A stretch of 64,000 nucleotides of DNA from Candidatus Bathyarchaeota archaeon (GTDB lineage Archaea > Thermoproteota > Bathyarchaeia > Bathyarchaeales > SOJC01), in assembly GCA_020354575.1 (NCBI GenBank), contig CP070649.1, forward strand, positions 1,774,012-1,838,011. The letters are read 5' to 3'. This document shows, piece after piece, positions 44,433 to 53,617 of this stretch. Below the pieces are notes generated by a model. That model worked only from the letters and a program-made list of their open reading frames with translations. It ran no database searches and was not told where the DNA came from. The number at the start of each line of letters is the position of its first letter. The first letter of the stretch is position 1. The translations under genes and the position numbers were made by a program.

Positions 44433-45977
44433 CTAGTATCCGTATACCCAAGAGAATTTAGCATCAAGGTATTCAAGGTAAGGTTTAACGTTCATTCCTT
44501 CACCAGTAATCTTCTTGATGAGAACCGCAGGATCATAGAGGTCTCCTCGTTGATGGACATTTTGGACAAGCCATTTCTTAATATTTATGAATTCTCCTCC
44601 TGCGAGTTGCTCCTTCCAGTCAGAAATGGAATTCTCCATCGTACGTAAAAGCTGACCACTGATAATGTTTCCCAAAGCGTAGGTTGGGAAGTATCCGAAC
44701 ATTCCACCAGCCCAGTGAGTGTCCTGCATAACGCCTTCCGAGTCATTCTCGATGTCCACTCCTAGGTATTTCTTATATTTTTGATTCCACATTTGAGGAA
44801 GATCCATCAAGGAGATCTTTCCAGGGATCAGATCTTGCTCAATCTCAAAGCGTATAATAACGTGAAGGCAATAAGTGACTTCATCAGCCTCGATTCGGAT
44901 CTTGGAGGGTCGAACGTGGTTGATAGCTCTGACAAAGGCGTCCAAAGTCAAGTCAGCAAAACTGTTGTTCGTAAGCTTATTTAGGATGGGAAAGAAGTGG
45001 GTCCAGAATTCACGGGATCGACCTATTATGTTCTCTATAAATCGAGACTGAGACTCGTGAAACCCGAGTGAGGTGTGCCCTCCTATTGGTTGATACATCC
45101 ATTCTTGCTTAAGATTTTGGTCGTAAATTGCGTGACCAGCCTCATGCAATACAGAAAACAAAGAAGAAGCCATGTCATTTTCATAATAGTGTGTTGTAAT
45201 ACGCACATCATCGTAATAACCGGTAGTAAATGGATGCTCTGTTTCGTCGATCCTACCTCCTGCCTTTGGAGACTCGACATCATATCCAATGAACTTAGCA
45301 ATCTCATTGGAAATCCTTCGTTGAGATTCAAGCGGAATTTTCCTTTTCAAAGCTTTGGAGTCAGGCTGATTAGCCGAATCCAAGCATTTCTGCAAGATTA
45401 CCATCAATCCATCTCTCAAACCCGCAAATACTCTTGAAATCGAATCAGCTGTCATCTTTGGTTCAAAAATGTCAATCAAAGCATCATATGGAGTCTTCGT
45501 CCCTTTGACTTCCATAAGAATATCGGCTGCTTGTCTTTTCAGGTTTAGCATCTTTTCAAGTTCAGGTTTGAATAGCAGGAAATCTTTTGCTGCTTTTGCC
45601 TTCTTCCATACATTTATCGTGATGGCTTCCTGTTTTGCGGTCTCTGCGACCAACTTTTCAGGCAGTTTTGTCTGTTCATCGTAATATTTTCTGATAAGGT
45701 ACACATTTCTCTTCTGCAATTGATTCATGTTTTCATAATCAGGGTTTTTTTCAATATTTGAAAGATAGTTCCCAATTTCAGGTTTTGTGCTTAGTCTGTG
45801 AATAATTTTGCTAAGAGCCGCTAACTGCTGGCTTCGAAGGTTCACACCTTTCGGAGGCATTTTTGTCTCCATATCCCAATAAATGATACTTGATGCTGAT
45901 TGAAGGACGATTACCTCTTTGGTAAGAGCCAATAGCTTTTCGTAATTAGAGCTCAAAGTCTCAGAAATCTTGGACAT
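44433..45977 (-). CDS. Carboxypeptidase Taq, M32 family metallopeptidase
   Basis: About 514 residues, the typical length. HEAGHAIYDQ near residue 276 is the HExxH zinc site, with the third ligand Glu in GFHESQSRFIENIIG near 305-320, and YYWDMETKMPP-like N-terminal sequence (IYWDMETKMPPKG near 35). Members remove C-terminal residues from peptides, here probably intracellularly. Start ATG 45977; a further upstream start would add 25 unlikely residues. AAATAATATA on the minus strand near 46005-46015 is a box A that suggests a nearly leaderless transcript. Confidence 0.93.
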   Translation of the reverse strand: MSKISETLSSNYEKLLALTKEVIVLQSASSIIYWDMETKMPPKGVNLRSQQLAALSKIIHRLSTKPEIGNYLSNIEKNPDYENMNQLQKRNVYLIRKYYDEQTKLPEKLVAETAKQEAITINVWKKAKAAKDFLLFKPELEKMLNLKRQAADILMEVKGTKTPYDALIDIFEPKMTADSISRVFAGLRDGLMVILQKCLDSANQPDSKALKRKIPLESQRRISNEIAKFIGYDVESPKAGGRIDETEHPFTTGYYDDVRITTHYYENDMASSLFSVLHEAGHAIYDQNLKQEWMYQPIGGHTSLGFHESQSRFIENIIGRSREFWTHFFPILNKLTNNSFADLTLDAFVRAINHVRPSKIRIEADEVTYCLHVIIRFEIEQDLIPGKISLMDLPQMWNQKYKKYLGVDIENDSEGVMQDTHWAGGMFGYFPTYALGNIISGQLLRTMENSISDWKEQLAGGEFINIKKWLVQNVHQRGDLYDPAVLIKKITGEGMNVKPYLEYLDAKFSWVYGY

Positions 45978-46146
45978 TGTAATCGAAACGATTACTTTCT
46001 TCGAAGATATATTATTTGCGCGTAAACACGGTGATATAAGCAGAATATCCATGTCGTGGTTTGCCAGGAAATGGTCTTTAAATCACGGGGTTTTGAGGAG
46101 AATAAATGTTCGAATAAATGCTTAACTTTCCCTGGAGCAGATGGAA

Positions 46147-46183
46147 GCTTGCAGGGAATAATATCCGTTTAATATCTGCAAGC
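46147..46183. other. Inverted repeat GCTTGCAG / CTGCAAGC
   Basis: An 8-base perfect stem at 46147-46154 and 46176-46183 with a 21-base AT-rich loop. It lies between the end of the tRNA-binding protein gene and the M32 peptidase gene, so it could be a terminator of the former or an operator for the latter. Function unproven. Confidence 0.35.
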
Positions 46184-46304
46184 AGATTTCGCCAACCTCT
46201 TGAGGATAAGATTCGGTTGTGTGACCCAGTCTTTCCACCCTAAGTGTTGCCTTTTGGGTTTGGGATATACCTAACTCAATTCGGTTATATTATAGGAAGA
46301 GCCC

Positions 46305-46631
46305 TTAGCTAATCTTGCTTCCAACCGCAATGTCTTTCTCTGGTCTTAAGCAGACAACATCCCCCGTATTATCTTCAGCAGCCAGAATCATGCATTGAGA
46401 TTCCACCCCCATAAATTTTCTCCGCTGAAGATTAAGAATGAAGGCATATTTCTTTCCCACTAGATCTTCTGGTTGGTACCACTGTCGAAGACCTGCAATC
46501 GCTTGTCTTTTTTCATTGCCGAAATCTACAATCATTTTTATAAGGTTTCTTGAGCCTGGAAGTTGCGCGGCTTCCAGAACCTTTCCAACTCTGAAATCAA
46601 GCCTTTTAAAATCCTCAAAAGCTATTTCCAT
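46305..46631 (-). CDS. tRNA-binding OB-fold protein (MetRS C-terminal / CsaA-like)
   Basis: 108 residues forming one EMAP/tRNA-binding OB fold: FKRLDFRVGKVLEAAQLPGS near the start, VDFGNEKRQAIAGL near 35, and GVESQCMILAA near 74. Related proteins are the beta chain of archaeal methionyl-tRNA synthetase and the CsaA chaperone. It probably binds tRNA as an accessory to a synthetase. Stand-alone gene, upstream of the M32 peptidase on the same strand. Confidence 0.88.
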   Translation of the reverse strand: MEIAFEDFKRLDFRVGKVLEAAQLPGSRNLIKMIVDFGNEKRQAIAGLRQWYQPEDLVGKKYAFILNLQRRKFMGVESQCMILAAEDNTGDVVCLRPEKDIAVGSKIS

Positions 46632-46820
46632 TTTAATCTACTCTACAATGATTTTTTGATTAGTTAAGGAGCTTATATGCTTTATCGATTGCATACATGC
46701 TTGTGTTTGTTGTGATTCTTTGTTATTGTCAATGCTAATTTTGAGTTCATAAGGACTTTATTCAATATTGGTCAGAATCTGAATGGACACAATCTCATGG
46801 ATAATTGAGGAGTAATTTGA

Positions 46821-49388
46821 ATGGTCAGCGGAAAGGTTACTGTTGAGTGTGAAAGAAGGTTTTTACTAGACATAGCTAAGAAGGAGCCAATAAGAGTTCT
46901 CCATGTGGACGACGAAGATAGTCTGTTAAAAGTCGCAAAAGAGTGCTTGGAGTTATCGGGATCTTTCCGAATTGACACAGTCACATCCGTCGAGGAAGCG
47001 GGACAAAGAATGAAAGAGAAGAAGTTTGATGTTATCGTTTCAGACTATCTGATGCCTGAAAAAAATGGTTTAGAATTTCTAAAAGGACTACGAGATAGTG
47101 GAAACCACATCCCATTCATAATGTTCACAGGAAGAGGAAGGGAGGAGGTAGCTATTCAAGCGTTAAATTTGGGGGCTGATCAATACCTTAACAAAAGTGG
47201 TCCTCCTGGAACAGTATATGGTGAGTTAGCTAATGCAATTCAAAGTGTAGTCAGAATTCGAAGAACTGAAGAAGCCTTGAAGAAATCAGAAGAGCAGTTA
47301 AGATCTATATTTGATGCTGCGGTTGATGGGATAGCCTATGTAGATCCCTCTGGAAAAATCCTAGCTGCAAATAAAAGGTTAGTAGAAGGGTTGCTGGGTT
47401 ATAATCTAGAGAATACGGTAGGTCAAAATTTCGCAGAATTAGGGAGAGTAGAGCCCGAAGAGCTGCCACGCGTTCTTGAAGCAATGGAAGAGGTTCTGAC
47501 TACTGGCAAGTCGTTGAAAAATTTTGAAGTAACATTGATTAGGAATGACGGAAGCAAAGTCGCCACTGAGATCAGCACTGGGGCTTTGAAAAGGGAAGGT
47601 CGCGTTTGTGGCATAACAGTCGTTGTTAGAGATATTTCAGAAAGGAAGAAAGCAGAAGCATTGTACAAAAATGTGATCAGGTTGTCACCAGATAGTGTAT
47701 TAACCGTCAACTCAAAGGGCATAATTACATCATGCAATGCTGCCGCGATTGAGATGATGGGGTTTTCCAAAGGAGAAATTGTCGGCAAGCATTTCTCTAA
47801 AATCGGAGTTATTCGTATTCAAGACCTTCCAAGATTCTTCAAATTATTCAGTTCAGTCCTGAAAGGAAAGGTAAAAGATCCAATTGAACTTCCTTTCCGC
47901 AGAAAAGATGGAAGCCTTCTCTTGGCAGAGGTTCGTGTGGGACTGCTGAAAGAGAATAATAGGATAGTCGGCATTCAAGCAATATCTAGAGACATTACTA
48001 ATCGCAAGAAGCAAGAACAGGAACTCTGTGAGAGTAAACAGAAATTTGAGAATTTATTCAGAGACAACCCAGAAGCTGCTGTATATGTTGATCAGAATTA
48101 TTGCGTTGCGGATATTAACCCACGTTTCACCAAACTTTTTGGGTTTCGCTTAAATGAAATCAAGGGCAAGAAGCTGCTGAATCTAATAATCCCAGATGGG
48201 AAGATAGAAGAGGGGAGGATGCTTGATGAAGGGGCAAAGAGAGGACAGGTCTATTTTGACACTATCAGAAAGAGAAAAGATGGTACTATAGTTTCAGTTT
48301 CTATTTCAGCAGCCCCCATTAAAGTCGAAAACAAGCTCATCGGGTATGTTGGATTATACAAGGATATTTCCGCCATAAAGAAAGCTGAGGAAGAAATGCG
48401 AGAGTCCAAAAGGCATTTCCAAACCCTCTTCGATTTGATGGCAGATCCAGTAGCGATTGTAGATAAAAGAGGAAAAATATTGGAAATCACACGGAGCGCT
48501 GAAGAAGTGACTGGTTTCACGAAGAAGGAATTGGTCGGGAAGAATTTTCTAAGAACAAAGATTGCCACGGCGAAAGCCAAAGCAATCCTGATGAAGAATC
48601 TGGCCAAGCGAATGATGGGAATGCATATGTCACCCTATGAGGTGGAAATGCTGACAAAAGATGGCAGAAAACTGCCTTATGAGGTGAACGCGACGAAAAT
48701 CGAATATAAAGGCAAAGCTGCGGATCTGGTAGTCTTCCGTGACATCTCTGAGAGAAAAAAAATGCAAGAAAAATTGCATGTCGTTGGCAGATTAACCAGG
48801 CATGACGTTCGGAACAAGCTTACTTCAATTATGGGCAATGTCTATTTGGCCAGAAAGAAGACGACGAATAATAAAGCTCTAGAGCACCTTACCGAGATTA
48901 ACTCTGCTTGCAAACAGATAGAGAGAATCTTTGAATTTGCCCGAAATTACGAGCGCCTCGGAGTCGAAAAATTAGTCAGGATTGAAGCAGGGGGGGCTTT
49001 TGATGAGGCAATCTCATTGTTCTCAAATTTAGGTGATATAAAAGTAGTCAATGAGTGCCAAGGGTTAAGATTACTTGCGGATACTCTGTTAACACAGCTC
49101 TTCTACAATCTAGTCGATAATTCAATAAAGCATGGCAAGGGAGTTAACCAAATCAGACTGTATTATGAAGAAGTTGATAATGATCATCTGAAGCTCATTT
49201 ACGAAGACAATGGCATTGGTATATCAAAGCCTGAGAAACAAAAGATCTTTGAAGAAGGTTATGGGAAACACACGGGATATGGCTTGTACTTGATTAGAAA
49301 GATTTGTGAAGTCTATGGGTGGACTATTAGCGAAACTGGTGAAAAAGGTAAAGGAGCGGAATTTTCCATAATTGCACCTAAAAAGTGA
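46821..49388 (+). CDS. Multi-PAS histidine kinase with N-terminal receiver domain
   Basis: 855 residues. Residues about 22-145 are a CheY-like receiver (VDDED, phospho-acceptor in VIVSDYLMP). Four PAS domains follow (about 155-275, 280-400, 400-520, 520-650), each ending in a D-I-S/T-x-R-K-K type hinge. The kinase core has RLTRHDVRNKL near 660 (phospho-His), FYNLVDNSIKHGK (N box), DNGIGI (G1) and GYGLYL (G2). No membrane segment, so a soluble sensor. An inverted hybrid layout, receiver first, is common in archaeal soluble kinases. GAGGAG precedes the ATG. No partner gene adjoins. Confidence 0.92.
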   Translation: MVSGKVTVECERRFLLDIAKKEPIRVLHVDDEDSLLKVAKECLELSGSFRIDTVTSVEEAGQRMKEKKFDVIVSDYLMPEKNGLEFLKGLRDSGNHIPFIMFTGRGREEVAIQALNLGADQYLNKSGPPGTVYGELANAIQSVVRIRRTEEALKKSEEQLRSIFDAAVDGIAYVDPSGKILAANKRLVEGLLGYNLENTVGQNFAELGRVEPEELPRVLEAMEEVLTTGKSLKNFEVTLIRNDGSKVATEISTGALKREGRVCGITVVVRDISERKKAEALYKNVIRLSPDSVLTVNSKGIITSCNAAAIEMMGFSKGEIVGKHFSKIGVIRIQDLPRFFKLFSSVLKGKVKDPIELPFRRKDGSLLLAEVRVGLLKENNRIVGIQAISRDITNRKKQEQELCESKQKFENLFRDNPEAAVYVDQNYCVADINPRFTKLFGFRLNEIKGKKLLNLIIPDGKIEEGRMLDEGAKRGQVYFDTIRKRKDGTIVSVSISAAPIKVENKLIGYVGLYKDISAIKKAEEEMRESKRHFQTLFDLMADPVAIVDKRGKILEITRSAEEVTGFTKKELVGKNFLRTKIATAKAKAILMKNLAKRMMGMHMSPYEVEMLTKDGRKLPYEVNATKIEYKGKAADLVVFRDISERKKMQEKLHVVGRLTRHDVRNKLTSIMGNVYLARKKTTNNKALEHLTEINSACKQIERIFEFARNYERLGVEKLVRIEAGGAFDEAISLFSNLGDIKVVNECQGLRLLADTLLTQLFYNLVDNSIKHGKGVNQIRLYYEEVDNDHLKLIYEDNGIGISKPEKQKIFEEGYGKHTGYGLYLIRKICEVYGWTISETGEKGKGAEFSIIAPKK

Positions 49389-49442
49389 TATTCGCACCTA
49401 AGAATAGTTGCTGGCAAGAAAATATAGTAACATATCGGTGAT

Positions 49443-50243
49443 TTACTTCTCCATTGCTTTTGCTCTGAAATCTTCAGGCATCTTTTCAATTGCATATCGA
49501 AGAGCTGCCCGAGGCATTGTTGTTTTATTTCGCATTACATACTCGAAAACTTCAGCTAAGAAATGTTTTGATGCTTCCTTTAGCATCCAGCCATACCCCC
49601 ATTGAACATATTTGTGTCCATCAATGAGAAGAGCATCCGATATGTCAAAAATGTGCTCCAGAAACACGCCGCGTCGAAGCCCATAGATGAAGGTGACAGC
49701 AGCTGCTCGACGGGTCCAAGGGTTATCTAATCTTACCCATTTCTTGACTTTTGATGCGTATTGCGGATATGTGTACAGGAAGTACCCCATTGTGTGAGTG
49801 CAATAGTCATCTACACTTTCCCAAGTTGTTAGATATGTTTTGGCCCAAGATTCAAATGTTGGATAGTGCTCAGATTGGTAATGTCTTTTCATTCGGTAAC
49901 ACCAGTCAAAAGCGATAACACGGTACTCAAATGTCCAATGTTTTAAGACCTCGGTACAGATTTCAAGTAGCGTTTTGATTCCTAGGATTCCTTGGTCTTT
50001 GATTTCCTTCCATAAATCTGAAGAGATTTTTCTAAGTGTTGTGCCATAAATTGCTCTCATGTGTCTTACTCTTTCCCTCTTACCCAGAACAAGATATATG
50101 AGCTGACGATAGCCCGAGTCGGAACTATGAAACCATTTTGGACCTTCTAACGCATTTTCGACTAGCTTTGGATAGGGATGCCGATCTTGATTAATGAGTA
50201 ACAATTTATCAATCCTTGACATCAATTCATCGGGATCTATCAT
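49443..50243 (-). CDS. DNA alkylation repair protein (AlkD-like HEAT-repeat family)
   Basis: About 266 residues, all helical. LVLGKRERVRHMRAIYG near 50, WTFEYRVIAFDWCYR near 105, ESVDDYCTHTMGYF near 150 and NPWTRRAAAVTFIYGLRRG near 185 match HEAT-like DNA-alkylation-repair glycosylases (AlkD/AlkC), whose Asp and Trp residues contact damaged base or backbone. ATG 50243 gives the family-like N-terminus; a longer upstream extension would overlap the LamG gene and looks non-coding. It follows that gene by 115 bases on the same strand. Confidence 0.8.
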   Translation of the reverse strand: MIDPDELMSRIDKLLLINQDRHPYPKLVENALEGPKWFHSSDSGYRQLIYLVLGKRERVRHMRAIYGTTLRKISSDLWKEIKDQGILGIKTLLEICTEVLKHWTFEYRVIAFDWCYRMKRHYQSEHYPTFESWAKTYLTTWESVDDYCTHTMGYFLYTYPQYASKVKKWVRLDNPWTRRAAAVTFIYGLRRGVFLEHIFDISDALLIDGHKYVQWGYGWMLKEASKHFLAEVFEYVMRNKTTMPRAALRYAIEKMPEDFRAKAMEK

Positions 50244-50358
50244 CTCATTCAACTTCCTAATTTGGCTTTGAGATTTCGAGGTTGTTTTTGATATTAACCA
50301 CACTCGAACTAAAAACGTGATGGCTGAATGACATCTTTGCGAATGCTTGTTTCTTGAA

Positions 50359-52179
50359 TCAAGTGGATGTTGGTGCAAGTCGATGTTGAAACAGACCTCT
50401 GATAGAAGACGAAACTGCAGCGCCATGTGCTGTGGGGTTAAACACGAATAGGGCGGAAACCTTAGGTGACATCGATTCAAGAAGAAAGCGTAGGAACTTG
50501 TAAGTCTTTTCGAATCCACACATCAGTATTGTATCTGATAAGTTGTCAAATATCATAATTCTTGGCTTTTTTATTCCTTTTTTGGTGGTCTTAGTTATGA
50601 CATACAGCAGGACTGAAAGGTCTCGCATAGGGACGAGAACCTCCTTCTTGTCCAGATGTTTTAAGGAAGAAATTTTCGGACTCATGAGGAATAATTGTAC
50701 TTTCTCGTCTGAAAATTTTGTGTGAAGTAAACTGTTTTTCCGGGTGAAAATATGGAGTGATGTGTTATCAGATATTGACTTGGAGGCGAAGTCAATAAGC
50801 GTTCTGTAAAAGCCTGAAGTTGGATCTACTTCTAGCAGGATCTTTTTTCCCACAAGGTCTTGATTATTCATTCCGAATTTTTCGACGAATGTTTGAGATG
50901 CTGAAGATGGAGTTTTAATTTTGTTTCTTTGTTTAAGAACTAGGGTTACAGGAATTAGAATGCCGAGGGCTAAAAATGCGAAGAAAATATAGTTTGTCCA
51001 ATTGAATGTAGGTTCATGGGCCCAAATATATAACAAGGTCGTATCTATTTTCCACACATCTTGAAAGTCGTCAGTAGTTTCAATTGCTCCTTTCAATCGA
51101 ATTGTAATTATTGACGAGTTTAAATATGAGGAAATTGAAATATTGTTCCACCCTGTTTCTAGGCCTGTGAAAAGCGCCTGCCATGAACTACCAGTCCAAA
51201 TATCAATTTTGAGCTCTTCAGTGGAAGCCTGATCAAAAGGAGTGTTAAGGGAAAATGTGCATGTTCCAACGCTTGTACTATTATTGCTACTGGGGCCAAC
51301 GTCTTCAAAATTACCATTCAGCTTAAAATAGGATATCAAATTGGCTTCCGATCCATTTAGCTCAGTTCTGTAATCTTTCTGTAATTCAGTCAAGTTCCGA
51401 TCAATACCCCAGTATCTTAAATCATCTCCACGTCCTAGTGTTGGATTTAAGCCACCTCTCGAAGCCATGAAATTATTCTCGGTTACAATCAATGAAGAAA
51501 CAAAGGAGTACCACGAGTTGCTATAGGCGTCAAGGGTAGGAGGAGAGTCTTGATCGCCAACATAGAGCCAAAGTTCATTTGTATTTTCATTCCATACAAC
51601 CGCGATGAAATACCATTTTCCAGCAATAAAACTCGTGTTGCTTATTAGATCAGTTCCAGCTCCCCAATCTAAAATCAAATTCCCTCCATAGAATCTTAAT
51701 TCCATATCAGTATGCTGTCCCCATGGCCTGTTTCCGACCGTATCCAAATAAACCCAAAACGATATCGTCCCTGAAGGAGAGGCCCAATTGGGACTTCCAT
51801 TTCCAACTATCATGTAGCCGCCTGAAGCGTTCAGAGAGTGGGTGTTTGTTCCTTCTTCAGCCAGAATGGCCAGTTCAGCATTTGTCGCCTCATAAGTCAC
51901 ATTTGTCCATTGGATTTCCAAATCAAGTTCATAATTGGTACCAACCAATCCCTCTGTTATTATATCATAAACATTATCTGGTCCAGATTGTTGAGCTGAA
52001 AAATTGCTGTGCGTCCCTACGCTAGGTGAGAAATCAACATCAGAAGTATTGCTTTCAGCAAATTTCGTATTACTATATGGGCTTTGTGCAGCGACTAGTC
52101 TCACAAGCAATAGCTGAATGCAAAAAATCGCGGTAAGCCATAACAAATGCGTGCGAAGCAGCGTTTTAAACCTGATCAT
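50359..52179 (-). CDS. Receptor-like protein: extracellular LamG domain, membrane helix, cytoplasmic KaiC-like domain
   Basis: About 606 residues. A signal helix (LLWLTAIFCIQLLLVRLVAA) precedes an extracellular region with a laminin-G/concanavalin-like fold (SPSGTISFWVYLD, FIAGKWYFIAVVWNENTNEL, NLISYFKLNGNFED). A membrane helix near 400-420 (YIFFAFLALGILIPVTLVL) leads to a cytoplasmic domain of about 180 residues with the beta-alpha order of KaiC but no GKT loop (KKILLEVDPTSGFYR) and a Walker B-like IMIFDNLSD. Last or second-last gene of the KaiC operon. Suggests ligand binding outside coupled to a KaiC-type partner inside. Confidence 0.75.
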   Translation of the reverse strand: MIRFKTLLRTHLLWLTAIFCIQLLLVRLVAAQSPYSNTKFAESNTSDVDFSPSVGTHSNFSAQQSGPDNVYDIITEGLVGTNYELDLEIQWTNVTYEATNAELAILAEEGTNTHSLNASGGYMIVGNGSPNWASPSGTISFWVYLDTVGNRPWGQHTDMELRFYGGNLILDWGAGTDLISNTSFIAGKWYFIAVVWNENTNELWLYVGDQDSPPTLDAYSNSWYSFVSSLIVTENNFMASRGGLNPTLGRGDDLRYWGIDRNLTELQKDYRTELNGSEANLISYFKLNGNFEDVGPSSNNSTSVGTCTFSLNTPFDQASTEELKIDIWTGSSWQALFTGLETGWNNISISSYLNSSIITIRLKGAIETTDDFQDVWKIDTTLLYIWAHEPTFNWTNYIFFAFLALGILIPVTLVLKQRNKIKTPSSASQTFVEKFGMNNQDLVGKKILLEVDPTSGFYRTLIDFASKSISDNTSLHIFTRKNSLLHTKFSDEKVQLFLMSPKISSLKHLDKKEVLVPMRDLSVLLYVITKTTKKGIKKPRIMIFDNLSDTILMCGFEKTYKFLRFLLESMSPKVSALFVFNPTAHGAAVSSSIRGLFQHRLAPTST

Positions 52180-52214
52180 TATAGCGGTCGCCTCTATCAA
52201 CTATTCATTCAATA

Positions 52215-52538
52215 TCATGTATTGCTCGTATATTGATCGAAAGCTTTGTCTACCTCTTCAACTAGCCGAAATTTATCCGGAATTATGGTTGGGGGCAGCT
52301 GAAGCTTTAGGTATAAAACCTCCAAGATCTGTTTCTCTATTATTTTTGAGCCAAATCCAAAGATGTCATCTAAGCCTTGGGAGAATTTTGTTAGCCTTTC
52401 AATCTTCGATGGTGATTCAATTGCTTCATCACTTTTCAAACAAAGAAGGATTGAACTAGCAGCAGAGCTGCAAATAATCGAGAGCCCTTCTTGTATCGCT
52501 TCTGAAAGCATCGAGCTGAATTCTTTTGAGTAATTCAA
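52215..52538 (-). CDS. Small helical signalling-associated protein (copy C)
   Basis: 107 residues, third member of the family seen at 33.9 and 35.0 kb: SAASSILLCLKSDEAIES, then LTKFSQGLDDIFGFGSKI followed by IEKQILEVLY. The shared Leu-x-x-Ile-Phe-Gly-x-Gly turn and Ile-Glu helix are clear. Start TTG 52538 with AGGAGA six bases upstream. It sits between the KaiC ATPase gene (30 bases upstream) and the LamG receptor gene (35 bases downstream), all on the minus strand, so the three are one operon. Confidence 0.65.
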   Translation of the reverse strand: MNYSKEFSSMLSEAIQEGLSIICSSAASSILLCLKSDEAIESPSKIERLTKFSQGLDDIFGFGSKIIEKQILEVLYLKLQLPPTIIPDKFRLVEEVDKAFDQYTSNT

Positions 52539-52568
52539 GGCTATCTCCTAGTGCCTGGATTTAGACTA

Positions 52569-53297
52569 TTATCTCACGTATGATGTTAACGAGACTCCTT
52601 GGTCTGAGATAACTATCTGAGCGAAATTTGAATCATGATCTGTTTCTCTCATCTTGCGTATGATGGCTCTCTTTTTTATTCCGAATTCATCTTCAATAGT
52701 TTCAAAAAGGATAAGCCCATCAGCTACAAATTCTTCGAATCCAAGTCCTAAGCCAGCGTTTCCGGTTGGAACCTCCACTATTAATATTGTGGTGCAAGCA
52801 GCTTGTCTCATTAATTTTTCGAATGCGTGGAGAACGATTCTGGCTTCTATTCTTTTTTCAAAAGCTGTGGCCATTGCAGTGAATGAATCTAAAACTAATC
52901 TTTTAGCCTTCATTGCGAATACTTCGGAAAGTAGTGCCTTGAGTGTTGCCGAGACCCCAGTTTCTGTTGTTGTTGCAAAGTCTAAGAATTTAAATCTCCC
53001 TTCTTTCTCTAGGCTGCAAAAGTCCATCCCGAACTTCTTCATGCTCCTTTCGAAGGTGTCTTTTCGCTCTGAAAATGAGACGTAAACTCCATTCTCGTTG
53101 AACCTAGTTGCACCGTAATGGAGGAATTGAGCTGAAGCTATAGTTTTTCCTGATCCGGGTGATCCTGCTAGAATAATCATACTCGCCCTAGGCAGTCCTC
53201 CCTCAAGTAACTCGTCTAGCCCCCTTACACCTGTAGGGACCCTAGCAGTATTAATCTCTAGATGGGAAATATCACTACTCATTTCTAGGTGTTTCAT
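52569..53297 (-). CDS. KaiC-like RecA-superfamily ATPase, single domain
   Basis: 242 residues. VPTGVRGLDELLEGGLPR near residues 20-37 and GSPGSGKT near 45-52 (Walker A, Lys51) are typical of KaiC, and RLVLDSFTAM near 138 is Walker B. Archaeal single-domain KaiC proteins are linked to signal transduction rather than a clock. Start ATG 53297 with GAGGT eight bases upstream. It heads an operon with the small helical protein and the LamG receptor. Confidence 0.92.
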   Translation of the reverse strand: MKHLEMSSDISHLEINTARVPTGVRGLDELLEGGLPRASMIILAGSPGSGKTIASAQFLHYGATRFNENGVYVSFSERKDTFERSMKKFGMDFCSLEKEGRFKFLDFATTTETGVSATLKALLSEVFAMKAKRLVLDSFTAMATAFEKRIEARIVLHAFEKLMRQAACTTILIVEVPTGNAGLGLGFEEFVADGLILFETIEDEFGIKKRAIIRKMRETDHDSNFAQIVISDQGVSLTSYVR

Positions 53298-53617
53298 TTC
53301 TTGAAACCTCGTAGCAGGCCTGTAGTTTCAATCAACAATGCTTTTCGAAGCAATACAAGGTTTATGAACCGAGAAGTTAGATTCGAAATTCAGTTCCCTA
53401 CAAACATCCAGTCTTTGGATTGCTATATTAAATTTCTCTGAGTATTCAAATACGGTTCTTTCTCAGAAATTCAGAAAAAATAGGGGGAAGAGTATGGTCG
53501 TCTCCAAGACTACCAATGGCGTCGCCAGTTCCACAAAGGATAAGCAAGGGAAACTACACGCTTGCAAAAATCTAACAATTATATATTTCACGGGTAATTG
53601 ATTTAGCGGGATTGAAA
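53298..53617. other. Intergenic region with a possible small ORF and antiporter promoter
   Basis: About 320 bases between the KaiC operon and the antiporter. It contains ATG 53494 (35 codons, stop 53601) preceded by GGGGGAAG, encoding a polar peptide with no recognisable family. ATTATATATTTC near 53577-53588 is a box A giving a short leader for the antiporter. Nothing else was recognised. Confidence 0.4.

Noticed and set aside
50244..50519. N-terminal extension of the AlkD-like protein up to 50519
   Set aside because: It runs over the 3' end of the LamG receptor gene in another frame and has no family similarity.
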